Shown here one piece after another: positions 1-5,953 of a DNA stretch of 6,080 nucleotides. Positions within the stretch are counted from its first letter, which is position 1. Every line of letters begins with the position of its first letter. Source of the stretch: Bacillota bacterium (GTDB lineage Bacteria; Bacillota; Clostridia; Lachnospirales; Lachnospiraceae); assembly GCA_023414355.1 (NCBI GenBank), contig JAEZOB010000068.1, positions 1 through 6,080 of the forward strand, read 5' to 3'. The translations under genes were made by a program, and so were the position numbers. Below the pieces are notes generated by a model, which made no database searches, was not told the DNA's origin, and was given only the letters and a program-made list of their open reading frames with translations.

Positions 1-1
1 T

Positions 2-82
2 ATAGAACAATCAAAGCTGGAGCCACTCATGCCGTGGTCAAAGACACTCCCGGTTGATTGCTACAGCAAGCGTCGCAAGTAA
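2..82 (+). CDS. IS66-family transposase (TnpC), C-terminal end only
   Basis: The frame is open from the left edge of the window and ends at TAA (80-82), giving 26 residues with the core LEPLMPWSKTLPVDC. The pattern L-x2-LMPWS-x2-LP-x2-C followed by a short basic tail (KRRK) is what I recall of the extreme C-terminus of IS66 DDE transposases, where an L(L/M)PW...LP segment closes the protein. The enzyme would cut and join the IS ends; its catalytic DDE residues lie upstream, outside the window. Support comes from the terminal inverted repeat that follows within 45 bp, the usual IS66 arrangement. Whether the full transposase is intact cannot be seen. The fragment is short, so the family call rests on the motif and the adjacent repeat together. 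Confidence 0.72.
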   Translation: MEQSKLEPLMPWSKTLPVDCYSKRRK

Positions 83-105
83 GCGGCGCTTTAAATTTAC
101 TGGGA

Positions 106-125
106 GCGTATGATTTGACGCTTAC
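106..125. repeat. IS66 right terminal inverted repeat
   Basis: The outermost bases on the opposite strand read GTAAGCGTCAAATCATACGC, starting with the GTAAGCG signature of IS66-type ends. A second GTAAGCG lies inward at 79-85 on the + strand, overlapping the transposase stop codon. The last 47 bp of the element are therefore bracketed by a 7-bp inverted repeat (79-85 with 119-125). The inner limit given here is nominal, because the partner repeat at the left end is not in the window. Confidence 0.62.
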
Positions 126-133
126 CAATGAAC
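126..133. other. Predicted 8-bp target-site duplication next to the IS66 end
   Basis: IS66 elements usually create 8-bp target duplications, so CAATGAAC just outside the right end is the predicted right copy. The left copy is outside the window, so this is a prediction only. It contains the ATG (128-130) used as the first possible start of the HEPN gene. Confidence 0.35.
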
Positions 134-667
134 ATTGTCGATAATTTTTTTCTTAAAGATATGGCTAAGGATACTTATGATTTGTCTTGGAAATGCCTAC
201 AGAAATATAAAACCATCTTTGAAAATATTGTCTTTGCTAATGTATTGATTACGTTTTGTAGTCAATGGGATTGGTATATTAGGAAGCTCTCCGAATTTAT
301 ATTTTTTTCATTAGATCACTTACATAGTTTAAGTAATACAAAGGAACTGAATAGAATTAATAGTAAGCCATTATTGGATCAATTAAATGTAATTGAAAAA
401 ATATGCGGTGTGAAATTTGAAGTATCAAATAATATCAAAAATAACCTAGTTGAGATGTATCTTGTACGTAATCTTGGATTACATAATCGATGGGAGATCG
501 ATGAAAAATATAAATCATTATCACTTACAAAAGAATTAGTTGTAGGAAATATTCGCCGGGTTAACGTAAATGAACTTCGAGAGTGGCAGGAAGGATTAAA
601 TACACTAATTAATGAAACTTCGATAAAAATCGCCAAATTTTATAAAGATATACCGGAATTTAATTGA
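128..667 (+). CDS. Small HEPN-motif protein, possibly with its 5' end cut by the IS
   Basis: This is a 179-residue, mostly helical protein that I cannot assign to a named gene. Near residues 110-125 it carries MYLVRNLGLHNRWEID. R114, N115 and H119 form the R-N-x3-H version of the HEPN signature (R-x4-6-H) found in metal-independent RNases of defence and toxin systems. The N-terminal half (about 28-65) is rich in aromatic residues and fits the first helices of a HEPN bundle. No signal peptide or membrane segment is apparent. The frame is open only from about 119, inside the IS end. ATG 128 has no Shine-Dalgarno sequence (upstream is IS terminus), so the gene may originally have started further upstream; ATG 161 is another possible start. 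It is very AT-rich and lies 42 bp before another HEPN gene, presumably in one operon. It could be a second nuclease, a regulator of its neighbour, or a non-catalytic HEPN scaffold. Confidence 0.72.
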   Translation: MNIVDNFFLKDMAKDTYDLSWKCLQKYKTIFENIVFANVLITFCSQWDWYIRKLSEFIFFSLDHLHSLSNTKELNRINSKPLLDQLNVIEKICGVKFEVSNNIKNNLVEMYLVRNLGLHNRWEIDEKYKSLSLTKELVVGNIRRVNVNELREWQEGLNTLINETSIKIAKFYKDIPEFN

Positions 668-696
668 TTAAAGGTATCATTAATAATAGTAAATTA

Positions 697-705
697 AAGG
701 GTGAT
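697..705 (+). promoter_or_regulatory. Ribosome binding site deciding the start of the ApeA-like gene
   Basis: AAGG followed by GTGAT (AAGGGTGAT) pairs well with the 16S 3' end and lies 4 bases before ATG 710. The in-frame GTG at 701 lies inside this site and so cannot be the start served by it. ATG 710 is therefore preferred. Confidence 0.65.
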
Positions 706-709
706 AAGA

Positions 710-2194
710 ATGAAAAAGTATGAAGAGTATAGAGAAAGTTGTAATATATTGAAAATTGATGATGTAGCATGTGATATAAATGGATCTATTTGTATCGAAA
801 AAAATTACCGAATATTTTTTGAACTTCAAAATCTAACCAGAGAGCAGTTATTGATTCTGGAAGATGAAAACGCTAGATATCTATATGCTAAAGCAGACGA
901 CAATTATATAACTGCAACAACTTCACATGTACAACATAGTAGATATAAGCATAATGCAGAAAATTCGGAATTAGTGACTATCAGCGCTAGAATAGAAGCT
1001 GAAAATGTGTTTTTTGGAAATGAGTTCATAGAAGTTGATAAAGAAGGTGATATCTATATAGAAGGTTTTACATGTAAAGTGACAGATGGTAACGAGCTTA
1101 TTGGTATTACTCCATATGAAAACCTAGAAGATGAAATTAGTATCAATACGGAAGGTATATTTAAGGTTTCAGCAAAATTCAAAACACTTGGGGAAACGGA
1201 TGGTTTGAGTTTTTTTACATATCCTCATATTTATCGTGAGGAGACGGAGATTAGATTAGGATATCAAAGTGTTATTCAGTATCAATGTGAAGCAAGTGTT
1301 AGTCTTGATAATATAAATGATAAATTACATAACATATTACTTCTTCTCGAAATATTATCTGGTGAGTACGTATCTACCACATCAGTAACACTATTTCATA
1401 AAACAAAAAGCTATGACTATCTTGGTAACTGTAATTATCCTAAGTATGATCTTTTATTGTTTGAAAATAATACCTTTGATACAAGATATTATTTACGTAA
1501 AGCGCTTTTTAAAATATCTGATTTTAAGGATATAAATAAATTATACAAAGAATGGGAGAATATAATTCAAAAGAATAAACTCGCTTTTGTATCATATAGA
1601 GAACTACTGCTTGATGAAGAAATGAAAATATTTTCTGCCAACAAATTCCTTAAAGTAATGCAAATAATAGAAGGAATTGAACGTGAGGATGTTTCAGATG
1701 AGGCGAAAAATGAATTTGATCAGAGTAAAGAAAAGATCATCGAAATGCTCACAGAGGATGGGGATAAAGAATTTATACGTCAATGGTGCATATATAATAA
1801 TGGTGATAATTTTCGTAAGTGTTTAAAAAGATTCACATATTTTGGACTCAAAACCCTTTCGGGCTTATCAAATAACCAATGTGAAAAATATAGTAAAAAC
1901 ATCATAAATAGTATTAAGAATGATAGAGATACTTATACACATGCATCACATTATTCATATCCAATACTCAATGATGATAAATTATCGGATATAGTATATA
2001 TTTTTAAGGTATTCATCAGACTGAAAATTCTGATTATACTTGGTATTGATAAGGAACTTATTCGAAGAAGGCTTTCTTTTGATCGAAGCTTTGTAGGACA
2101 TTATCAAAATTTATTTGGATTAAAAATAGAAAATGACTATAAAAACTTTTCAGATACGGGTGAATTTGATGATTTTATGTGGAGATTTTGTTAA
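710..2194 (+). CDS. ApeA-like HEPN-domain protein, putative anti-phage effector
   Basis: The protein is about 494 residues from ATG 710. The C-terminal part (about 300-450) has the layout I associate with ApeA-type HEPN domains: a helix with KFLKVMQIIEGIER (usual form: RFL-x3-QALE), then a helix with NDRDTYTH, then YPIL and a closing hydrophobic helix around FIRLKILIILGI. R406 and H411 form R-x4-H, the HEPN RNase signature; the residue after R is Asp where ApeA relatives usually have Asn. The N-terminal part (about 25-290) is rich in beta-strand-like segments and may match the ApeA N-terminal sensing domain, but I am less sure of that. ApeA proteins are known anti-phage HEPN proteins in bacteria. 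No membrane segment is seen, so it is probably cytoplasmic. The coding sequence is markedly AT-rich (a hand count of bases 781-840 gives 16 G+C of 60), unlike dinB downstream, which suggests horizontal transfer. An alternative is an uncharacterised abortive-infection HEPN protein outside the ApeA clade. Confidence 0.72.
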   Translation: MKKYEEYRESCNILKIDDVACDINGSICIEKNYRIFFELQNLTREQLLILEDENARYLYAKADDNYITATTSHVQHSRYKHNAENSELVTISARIEAENVFFGNEFIEVDKEGDIYIEGFTCKVTDGNELIGITPYENLEDEISINTEGIFKVSAKFKTLGETDGLSFFTYPHIYREETEIRLGYQSVIQYQCEASVSLDNINDKLHNILLLLEILSGEYVSTTSVTLFHKTKSYDYLGNCNYPKYDLLLFENNTFDTRYYLRKALFKISDFKDINKLYKEWENIIQKNKLAFVSYRELLLDEEMKIFSANKFLKVMQIIEGIEREDVSDEAKNEFDQSKEKIIEMLTEDGDKEFIRQWCIYNNGDNFRKCLKRFTYFGLKTLSGLSNNQCEKYSKNIINSIKNDRDTYTHASHYSYPILNDDKLSDIVYIFKVFIRLKILIILGIDKELIRRRLSFDRSFVGHYQNLFGLKIENDYKNFSDTGEFDDFMWRFC

Positions 2195-2260
2195 CAGGGT
2201 AGGAAAGGCGATTAAGTAAGTATTAATACGCAGTTTCTATATACTTCTACTGGTATTATG

Positions 2261-2294
2261 GTTCTTTTTTATGGTTTTAGAAAGGAACTTTTTT
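2261..2294 (+). terminator. Likely rho-independent terminator of the HEPN unit
   Basis: GTTCTTTTTT (2261-2270) can pair over 10 positions with AGAAAGGAAC (2279-2288), two of them as G-U pairs, around an 8-base loop, followed at once by six T (2289-2294). It lies 66 bp after the stop of the ApeA-like gene. The stem is GC-poor, so efficiency is uncertain, but stem plus T-run in the right place supports the call. Confidence 0.55.
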
Positions 2295-2399
2295 ATCCCA
2301 AATAACCGGTTGGATTTTCAAAGGAGATGTATATATAAAAAATTGCAAACTTTATCTACTCAACACAATCCCCCCAAACTTCTTCCCAAATGTTCTCTC

Positions 2400-2428
2400 T
2401 TTACATCGAACATAAGTTCTGGTATAAT
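2400..2428 (+). promoter_or_regulatory. Sigma-A-type promoter of dinB
   Basis: The -35 TTTACA (2400-2405, five of six consensus bases) and the -10 TATAAT (2423-2428, perfect) are separated by exactly 17 bp. Transcription would begin near 2435, giving a very short leader before the dinB start at 2452. A LexA box fills the spacer, which indicates SOS control. Confidence 0.8.
2407..2420. promoter_or_regulatory. LexA (DinR-type) SOS operator
   Basis: CGAACATAAGTTCT matches the Gram-positive LexA box CGAAC-N4-GTTCG at every position but the last. It lies between the -35 and -10 elements of the dinB promoter, where bound LexA would exclude RNA polymerase. The site should be released after DNA damage when LexA self-cleaves. 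Confidence 0.82.
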
Positions 2429-2434
2429 GAGTTC

Positions 2435-2451
2435 AAAAGGAGAACATATGT
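2435..2451 (+). promoter_or_regulatory. dinB ribosome binding site with a competing upstream ATG
   Basis: AAAAGGAG (2435-2442) is a strong Shine-Dalgarno sequence. It lies 9 bases before the dinB ATG at 2452, but only 5 bases before another ATG at 2448 in a different frame. That ATG encodes only Met-Tyr-Gly before TAA (2457-2459), overlapping the first codons of dinB. The dinB start is chosen because it gives the conserved N-terminus with HIDVN at residues 7-11. Confidence 0.7.
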
Positions 2452-2453
2452 AT
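2442..2453. promoter_or_regulatory. Possible second, degenerate LexA site over the dinB start
   Basis: GAACATATGTAT agrees with GAAC-N4-GTTC on the left half and partly on the right, and contains the palindrome ACATATGT. Its centre is 34 bp from that of the main LexA box, about three helical turns. It could be a weak co-operator or a chance match around an ATG. Confidence 0.3.
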
Positions 2454-3720
2454 GGATAAAATAATCTTTCATATTGATGTCAATTCGGCTTTCCTTAGTT
2501 GGGAAGCCGTTTATCGACTGCACATCCTTGGAGAAAAAACTGATTTACGAGAGATACCCTCGGCGGTAGCAGGCGATATCAAGAAACGTCATGGAATTAT
2601 ATTGGCGAAATCTACCCCGGCGAAGAAGTTCGGTGTGAGGACCGGTGATACCATCAATGATTCGATGCGGCTGTGCCCGCAGCTGGTACTGGTGCCTCCA
2701 CATTATGATCTGTATGATACCTGCTCGAAGGCCTTCATGGAGATACTGCGAGAATATTCCCCAATCGTTGAGCAATATTCTGTGGACGAAGCCTACTGCG
2801 ATATGACCGGAACGATCGGTCTTTACGGTTCCGCGGTGGTGGCAGCGAATCTGATCAAGGACAGGATCGCGGGAGAGCTGGGCTTTACGGTGAATGTAGG
2901 GATCTCTACGAATAAATTGCTGGCCAAGATGGCTTCGGATTTTAAGAAGCCCAATCTTGTGCACACCCTCTTTCCGGAGGAGATAGAGACAAAGCTTTGG
3001 AGGATGCCGGTGAGCGAGCTGTTTTATGTCGGACATGCGACGAAGAGAAAGCTGCGTGATCTGGGAATTATGACGATCGGCGAGCTGGCGCATACTGATC
3101 TTGATATCCTTCGTGCCCATTTTAAAAAATATGGAGAGGTGCTGTATGCCTTTGCAAATGGGGTGGATGTATCCATCGTAACGGACGTGGTACCGGCAAA
3201 TAAGGGCTACGGTAATTCGGCGGTGATCCCTTTTGATGTGGATCGTTCCGATGCGGCAAAGATGATTCTGCTTTCTCTGTCTGAGAAGGTGGCTACGAGG
3301 CTGCGCGCGGATCACGTCATGGCGACCGTCGTCGCAGTCAGTATTGTCTATACTGATTTTCATCATGAATCCCATCAGCTAACGCTGATTAGTGCTACGA
3401 ATATTACCTGCGAGCTACACCGGGCTGCCTGCCGTCTGTTCGACGAGCTGTGGGATGGTTCGCCGGTGAGAAACCTTGGAATTCACACCAGTAAGGTGGT
3501 CAGCGGGACCACGACACGGCAGTTGAACCTATTTGATATGAACCGTTATGAGCGCCTGCACCGAATGGACGGCGTAGTCGACACGGTCAGGGAGCGATAC
3601 GGGGATGATTCCATCAAAAGAGCTGTCTTTATCAATAACCCGATTTATCATATGGCAGGCGGTATTGCGCCGGAGAAGAGAAAACCCAGCTACGGGAACT
3701 ATGGAGAAGGTATTAAATAA
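2452..3720 (+). CDS. dinB: Y-family translesion DNA polymerase (DNA polymerase IV)
   Basis: This 422-residue enzyme copies past damaged template bases at stalled forks. The palm holds HIDVN (catalytic D9), the steric-gate aromatic F14, and SVDEAYCDMT with catalytic D112 and E113. GISTNKLLAKMASDFKKP (150-167) is the conserved Y-family palm motif. A thumb helix-hairpin-helix follows at about 187-212 (FYVGHATKRKLRDLGI), and the little-finger domain begins near KGYGNS (251-256). QLNLF (357-361) is a canonical beta-clamp binding motif, so the protein should be recruited by the replication clamp. Length is a little above the usual 350-420. The LexA-box promoter makes it a damage-induced gene. A small protein gene follows after 16 bp. 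Base composition is much richer in G+C than the HEPN genes (36 of 60 in bases 2821-2880 by hand count). The family is certain; whether it is a strict orthologue of E. coli DinB or of a Firmicutes paralogue is less so. Confidence 0.95.
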   Translation: MDKIIFHIDVNSAFLSWEAVYRLHILGEKTDLREIPSAVAGDIKKRHGIILAKSTPAKKFGVRTGDTINDSMRLCPQLVLVPPHYDLYDTCSKAFMEILREYSPIVEQYSVDEAYCDMTGTIGLYGSAVVAANLIKDRIAGELGFTVNVGISTNKLLAKMASDFKKPNLVHTLFPEEIETKLWRMPVSELFYVGHATKRKLRDLGIMTIGELAHTDLDILRAHFKKYGEVLYAFANGVDVSIVTDVVPANKGYGNSAVIPFDVDRSDAAKMILLSLSEKVATRLRADHVMATVVAVSIVYTDFHHESHQLTLISATNITCELHRAACRLFDELWDGSPVRNLGIHTSKVVSGTTTRQLNLFDMNRYERLHRMDGVVDTVRERYGDDSIKRAVFINNPIYHMAGGIAPEKRKPSYGNYGEGIK

Positions 3721-3736
3721 AAAGAAGGGATGAAAT

Positions 3737-3991
3737 ATGAATCATATGCCTGTAGATGTGATCGCGACCTTTAATGTGCAGGGAAAGATTAAGCCCAATT
3801 ATATCCGGCTGGAGGACGAGAATCATGTCCTGCAGACTTATAAGATTGAGAACATCGTATTCAGCAAGGAAGAGAACTTTGCCGGAATACCGGTGCTGGT
3901 CTTTTGCTGCAATATACAGATAGAGGACTGTATGCGGATGATTCAGGTCAAATATCATATCAAAACGCATCAGTGGGTATTGGTTCCATGA
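3737..3991 (+). CDS. Small conserved-looking protein of unknown function in the dinB operon
   Basis: This 84-residue protein starts at ATG 3737, with AAGGG (3725-3729) 7 bases upstream; ATG 3730 is out of frame and too close to the site. It begins 16 bp after dinB and shares its promoter, so it should be SOS-induced. The sequence (MPVDVIATFNVQGKIKPNYIR at 4-24, then YKIENIVF, then VLVFCCNIQ and a final HQWVLVP) reads as alternating beta strands, consistent with a small beta-barrel-like fold. There is no membrane segment. From memory, Lachnospiraceae often carry a short protein of this type (aTFn..GkikP..i.led.., ending in W-hydrophobic) after their dinB. It does not resemble YolD, the small partner of UvrX-type polymerases. 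A role as polymerase accessory or regulator is inference from position alone. Confidence 0.8.
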   Translation: MNHMPVDVIATFNVQGKIKPNYIRLEDENHVLQTYKIENIVFSKEENFAGIPVLVFCCNIQIEDCMRMIQVKYHIKTHQWVLVP

Positions 3992-4039
3992 GAGGGAATA
4001 AAAATAGTATAAAAATTTTATATTTTTGCTTCAGGCCAG

Positions 4040-4068
4040 TTGAAATAAAGTGTCGGATATTGTAAAAT
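4040..4068 (+). promoter_or_regulatory. Sigma-A-type promoter of the chemoreceptor gene
   Basis: TTGAAA (4040-4045) and TAAAAT (4063-4068) each match consensus at five of six positions, with a 17-bp spacer. The predicted start near 4075 leaves a leader of about 60 bases. No convincing motility sigma (SigD) promoter was found, so expression may not be tied to the flagellar regulon. Confidence 0.55.
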
Positions 4069-4123
4069 AATGATATTATAGTACCATTTGAGATTATTTT
4101 GACCTTATATCCAATAGGAATTT

Positions 4124-4129
4124 AGGAGG
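4124..4129 (+). promoter_or_regulatory. Ribosome binding site of the chemoreceptor gene
   Basis: A consensus AGGAGG lies 8 bases before ATG 4138 and fixes that start. Confidence 0.85.
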
Positions 4130-4137
4130 CCACTGAT

Positions 4138-5934
4138 ATGAAGCTTAAAAATGTATTTAGGGATTTGAAGGTAAGGACTAAAATTGCGTTACTGGCAGTA
4201 TTTATGCTGTTGGTTACGCTGTTACTGACAGGTCTGGCGTTGTTGAACCAGATTAATTACAGCAGTGAGAACTTAAAGAAAATGGAATCAGACATACGCA
4301 ACAGCTATGACTTGAATATAAAGAATCAGGTACAAAATGCGGTCAGCTTGATCACCAAGATTCATAACATGCAGGTAGCGGGCGTATATACCGAGGAGGA
4401 AGCTAAGAAACTGGCAGCAGATTTGATCCGTGAGCTCAAGTACGGGGATAACGGCTATTTCTGGATTGACACCTATGAAGGTGTGAATGTTGTTCTGCTC
4501 GGAAATGAAACTGAAGGAACGAACCGTTATGAGAAGAAGGATGATAATGGCTTTGAGATGATTAAGGCAATCATCGCAAACGGCAGACAGGAAGGCGGCG
4601 GCTACACGGATTATTGGTTCCCTAAGGCAGGAGAGAAGGTATCACTGCCAAAGAGGAGTTACAGCTTGGCGTTTGAACCCTACCAATGGGTAATAGGCAC
4701 AGGTAACTATACGGACTATATCGATCAGGAAATCCAGGCGGCTCAGAAGGCACAAAAGGATCAGCTGGCGAAGGACATCACGGCTTTCGTGATTATCCTT
4801 ATTATTTCGGTGGTATTTGCTGAAGTAATTACCAGCTTTATCTCAAAGATGTTGAACAAGGATTTGAAGACCTTTGGCGGCTATCTGAATACCCTTTCTA
4901 CAGGAGATTTTACTGTCTGTCTGCCCGAGGATTATTTGATACGAAAGGATGATTTCGGAGGCTTAGCAAAGGATCTGGAAGGAATGAAGAATTCTGTGGC
5001 TAAGCTGGTAGGAAGTGCCAAGTCCGAGGCTGACAATATCCTGATTGTAATGGATAATATCAATAAAAATGTTCAGGATTTAAATAGCAACATTGAGGAT
5101 GTTGCTGCCACCACCGAGGAGCTTGCGGCAAGCATGGAAGAGACAGCAGCTTCTGCACAGGAGATGACAGCTACCTCTACCGAGATTGAGACCGCAACCA
5201 GAACCATCGCGGAGAAATCCCAGGAAGCAGCGCTTGAGGTTGTTAAGATCAGTAAACGTGCTTCCGACACGAGGGCGGAAGTAGAGGCATCACAGAGCAA
5301 GATAAAAGAGATGAAGATCAGAATCGAGGAGAAGCTTACCCAGGCTCTTGAGAAGGCGAAGATAGTCTCCGAAATCAATGTTCTGACAGAAGCAATCATG
5401 GGCATCACTTCTCAGACGAACCTGCTAGCACTGAATGCTTCCATCGAGGCTGCAAGAGCAGGAGAGAGCGGAAAAGGATTTGCGGTAGTGGCAGATGAGA
5501 TTCGTAATCTTGCGAACCAGTCAAAAGCTACAGTGGCGAAGATTCAGGATGTAACCCACGAGGTTACGGATGCGGTTAAGAATCTGTCAGGCAATGCCGA
5601 TGAGCTGCTCCAATTCGTATCGAAGGATATTACACATAACTTCAATAATCTTGCTGAGGTTGCAAGGGCATATATGGACGATGCAATCTATGTGGATGGA
5701 ATGGTGACAGACTTCAGTGCAACTTCTGAGGAGCTGCTGGCCTCCATCACGAATATCATGACTGCTGTATCAGAGGTTGCCAATGCAGCTTCCGAGGGTG
5801 CATCAGGTACTACAGATATTGCTGAGAAGATTTCAGTAATTACAGACAAATCGGCTGAGGTTACCAAGGAGGTCGAGACTTCCAGGGAAAGCTCAGAGAA
5901 CTTAAGAAGAGAGATCTCCAGCTTCCAGATCTGA
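4138..5934 (+). CDS. Methyl-accepting chemotaxis protein with a single-Cache sensor domain
   Basis: This 598-residue membrane chemoreceptor should couple an external ligand to CheA/CheW and flagellar rotation. A basic N-terminus leads into TM1 (about 15-37). The outside domain (about 40-205) is of the sCache_2 type: GDNGYFWIDTYEG (103-115), then GTNRYEKKDDNGFEMI (127-142) and YQWVIGTGNYTDYID (182-196). TM2 is at about 214-232, followed by a HAMP-like linker (about 233-290) with TGDFTV. The cytoplasmic coiled coil has adjacent Glu pairs typical of methylation sites (327-328, 334-335, 531-532). Its hairpin tip is ITSQTNLLALNASIEAARAGE (423-443), the CheA/CheW contact. No C-terminal NWETF-type tether is present, as is usual for Firmicutes receptors. 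It stands alone, with its own promoter and no che genes in view. The ligand is unknown; sCache_2 receptors often bind small carboxylic acids, but nothing here proves that. Confidence 0.95.
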   Translation: MKLKNVFRDLKVRTKIALLAVFMLLVTLLLTGLALLNQINYSSENLKKMESDIRNSYDLNIKNQVQNAVSLITKIHNMQVAGVYTEEEAKKLAADLIRELKYGDNGYFWIDTYEGVNVVLLGNETEGTNRYEKKDDNGFEMIKAIIANGRQEGGGYTDYWFPKAGEKVSLPKRSYSLAFEPYQWVIGTGNYTDYIDQEIQAAQKAQKDQLAKDITAFVIILIISVVFAEVITSFISKMLNKDLKTFGGYLNTLSTGDFTVCLPEDYLIRKDDFGGLAKDLEGMKNSVAKLVGSAKSEADNILIVMDNINKNVQDLNSNIEDVAATTEELAASMEETAASAQEMTATSTEIETATRTIAEKSQEAALEVVKISKRASDTRAEVEASQSKIKEMKIRIEEKLTQALEKAKIVSEINVLTEAIMGITSQTNLLALNASIEAARAGESGKGFAVVADEIRNLANQSKATVAKIQDVTHEVTDAVKNLSGNADELLQFVSKDITHNFNNLAEVARAYMDDAIYVDGMVTDFSATSEELLASITNIMTAVSEVANAASEGASGTTDIAEKISVITDKSAEVTKEVETSRESSENLRREISSFQI

Positions 5935-5953
5935 CAAAATCAATCTGCTATGG

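Larger units (their letters stand above)
1..125 (+). mobile_element. Right end of an IS66-family insertion sequence
   Basis: The element enters from the left, carries the transposase C-terminus, and ends at position 125 with TGACGCTTAC. Read inward from the right, that is GTAAGCGTCA, matching the GTAAGCG-type termini known for IS66 elements. The left end and the TnpA/TnpB accessory genes typical of the family would lie outside the window. The transposase reads toward the HEPN genes, so read-through transcription from the IS could enter them. The exact boundary is inferred from the terminus; the left end would confirm it. Confidence 0.72.

Noticed and set aside
379..636. 85-codon open frame on the - strand within the small HEPN gene
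   Set aside because: Antisense to a recognisable protein, with no ribosome binding site or known family.
701..709. GTG 701 as the start of the ApeA-like protein
   Set aside because: The GTG is part of the Shine-Dalgarno sequence serving ATG 710.
2271..2459. 62-codon open frame ahead of dinB on the + strand
   Set aside because: It has no ribosome binding site, spans the terminator arm, the dinB promoter and the LexA box, and its product resembles nothing I know.
2545..3375. 276-codon open frame on the - strand within dinB
   Set aside because: It is fully antisense to a conserved polymerase and its translation (rich in H, R, I) looks like the complement of that gene, not a real protein.
3713..3970. 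85-codon open frame on the - strand over the small dinB-partner gene
   Set aside because: The + strand gene has a good RBS and operon spacing; the antisense frame has neither.
4008..4022. 15-base palindrome TATAAAAATTTTATA after the 84-residue gene, as a terminator
   Set aside because: The stem is entirely A/T and too weak for intrinsic termination; such runs arise easily in AT-rich spacers.
4030..4062. Motility sigma (SigD) promoter before the chemoreceptor
   Set aside because: TCGGATAT (4053-4060) partly fits the -10 GCCGATAT, but no TAAA lies at the required distance upstream.
5073..5408. 111-codon open frame on the - strand within the chemoreceptor gene
   Set aside because: Its Ser/Ala-rich translation is the complement of the repetitive coiled-coil codons.
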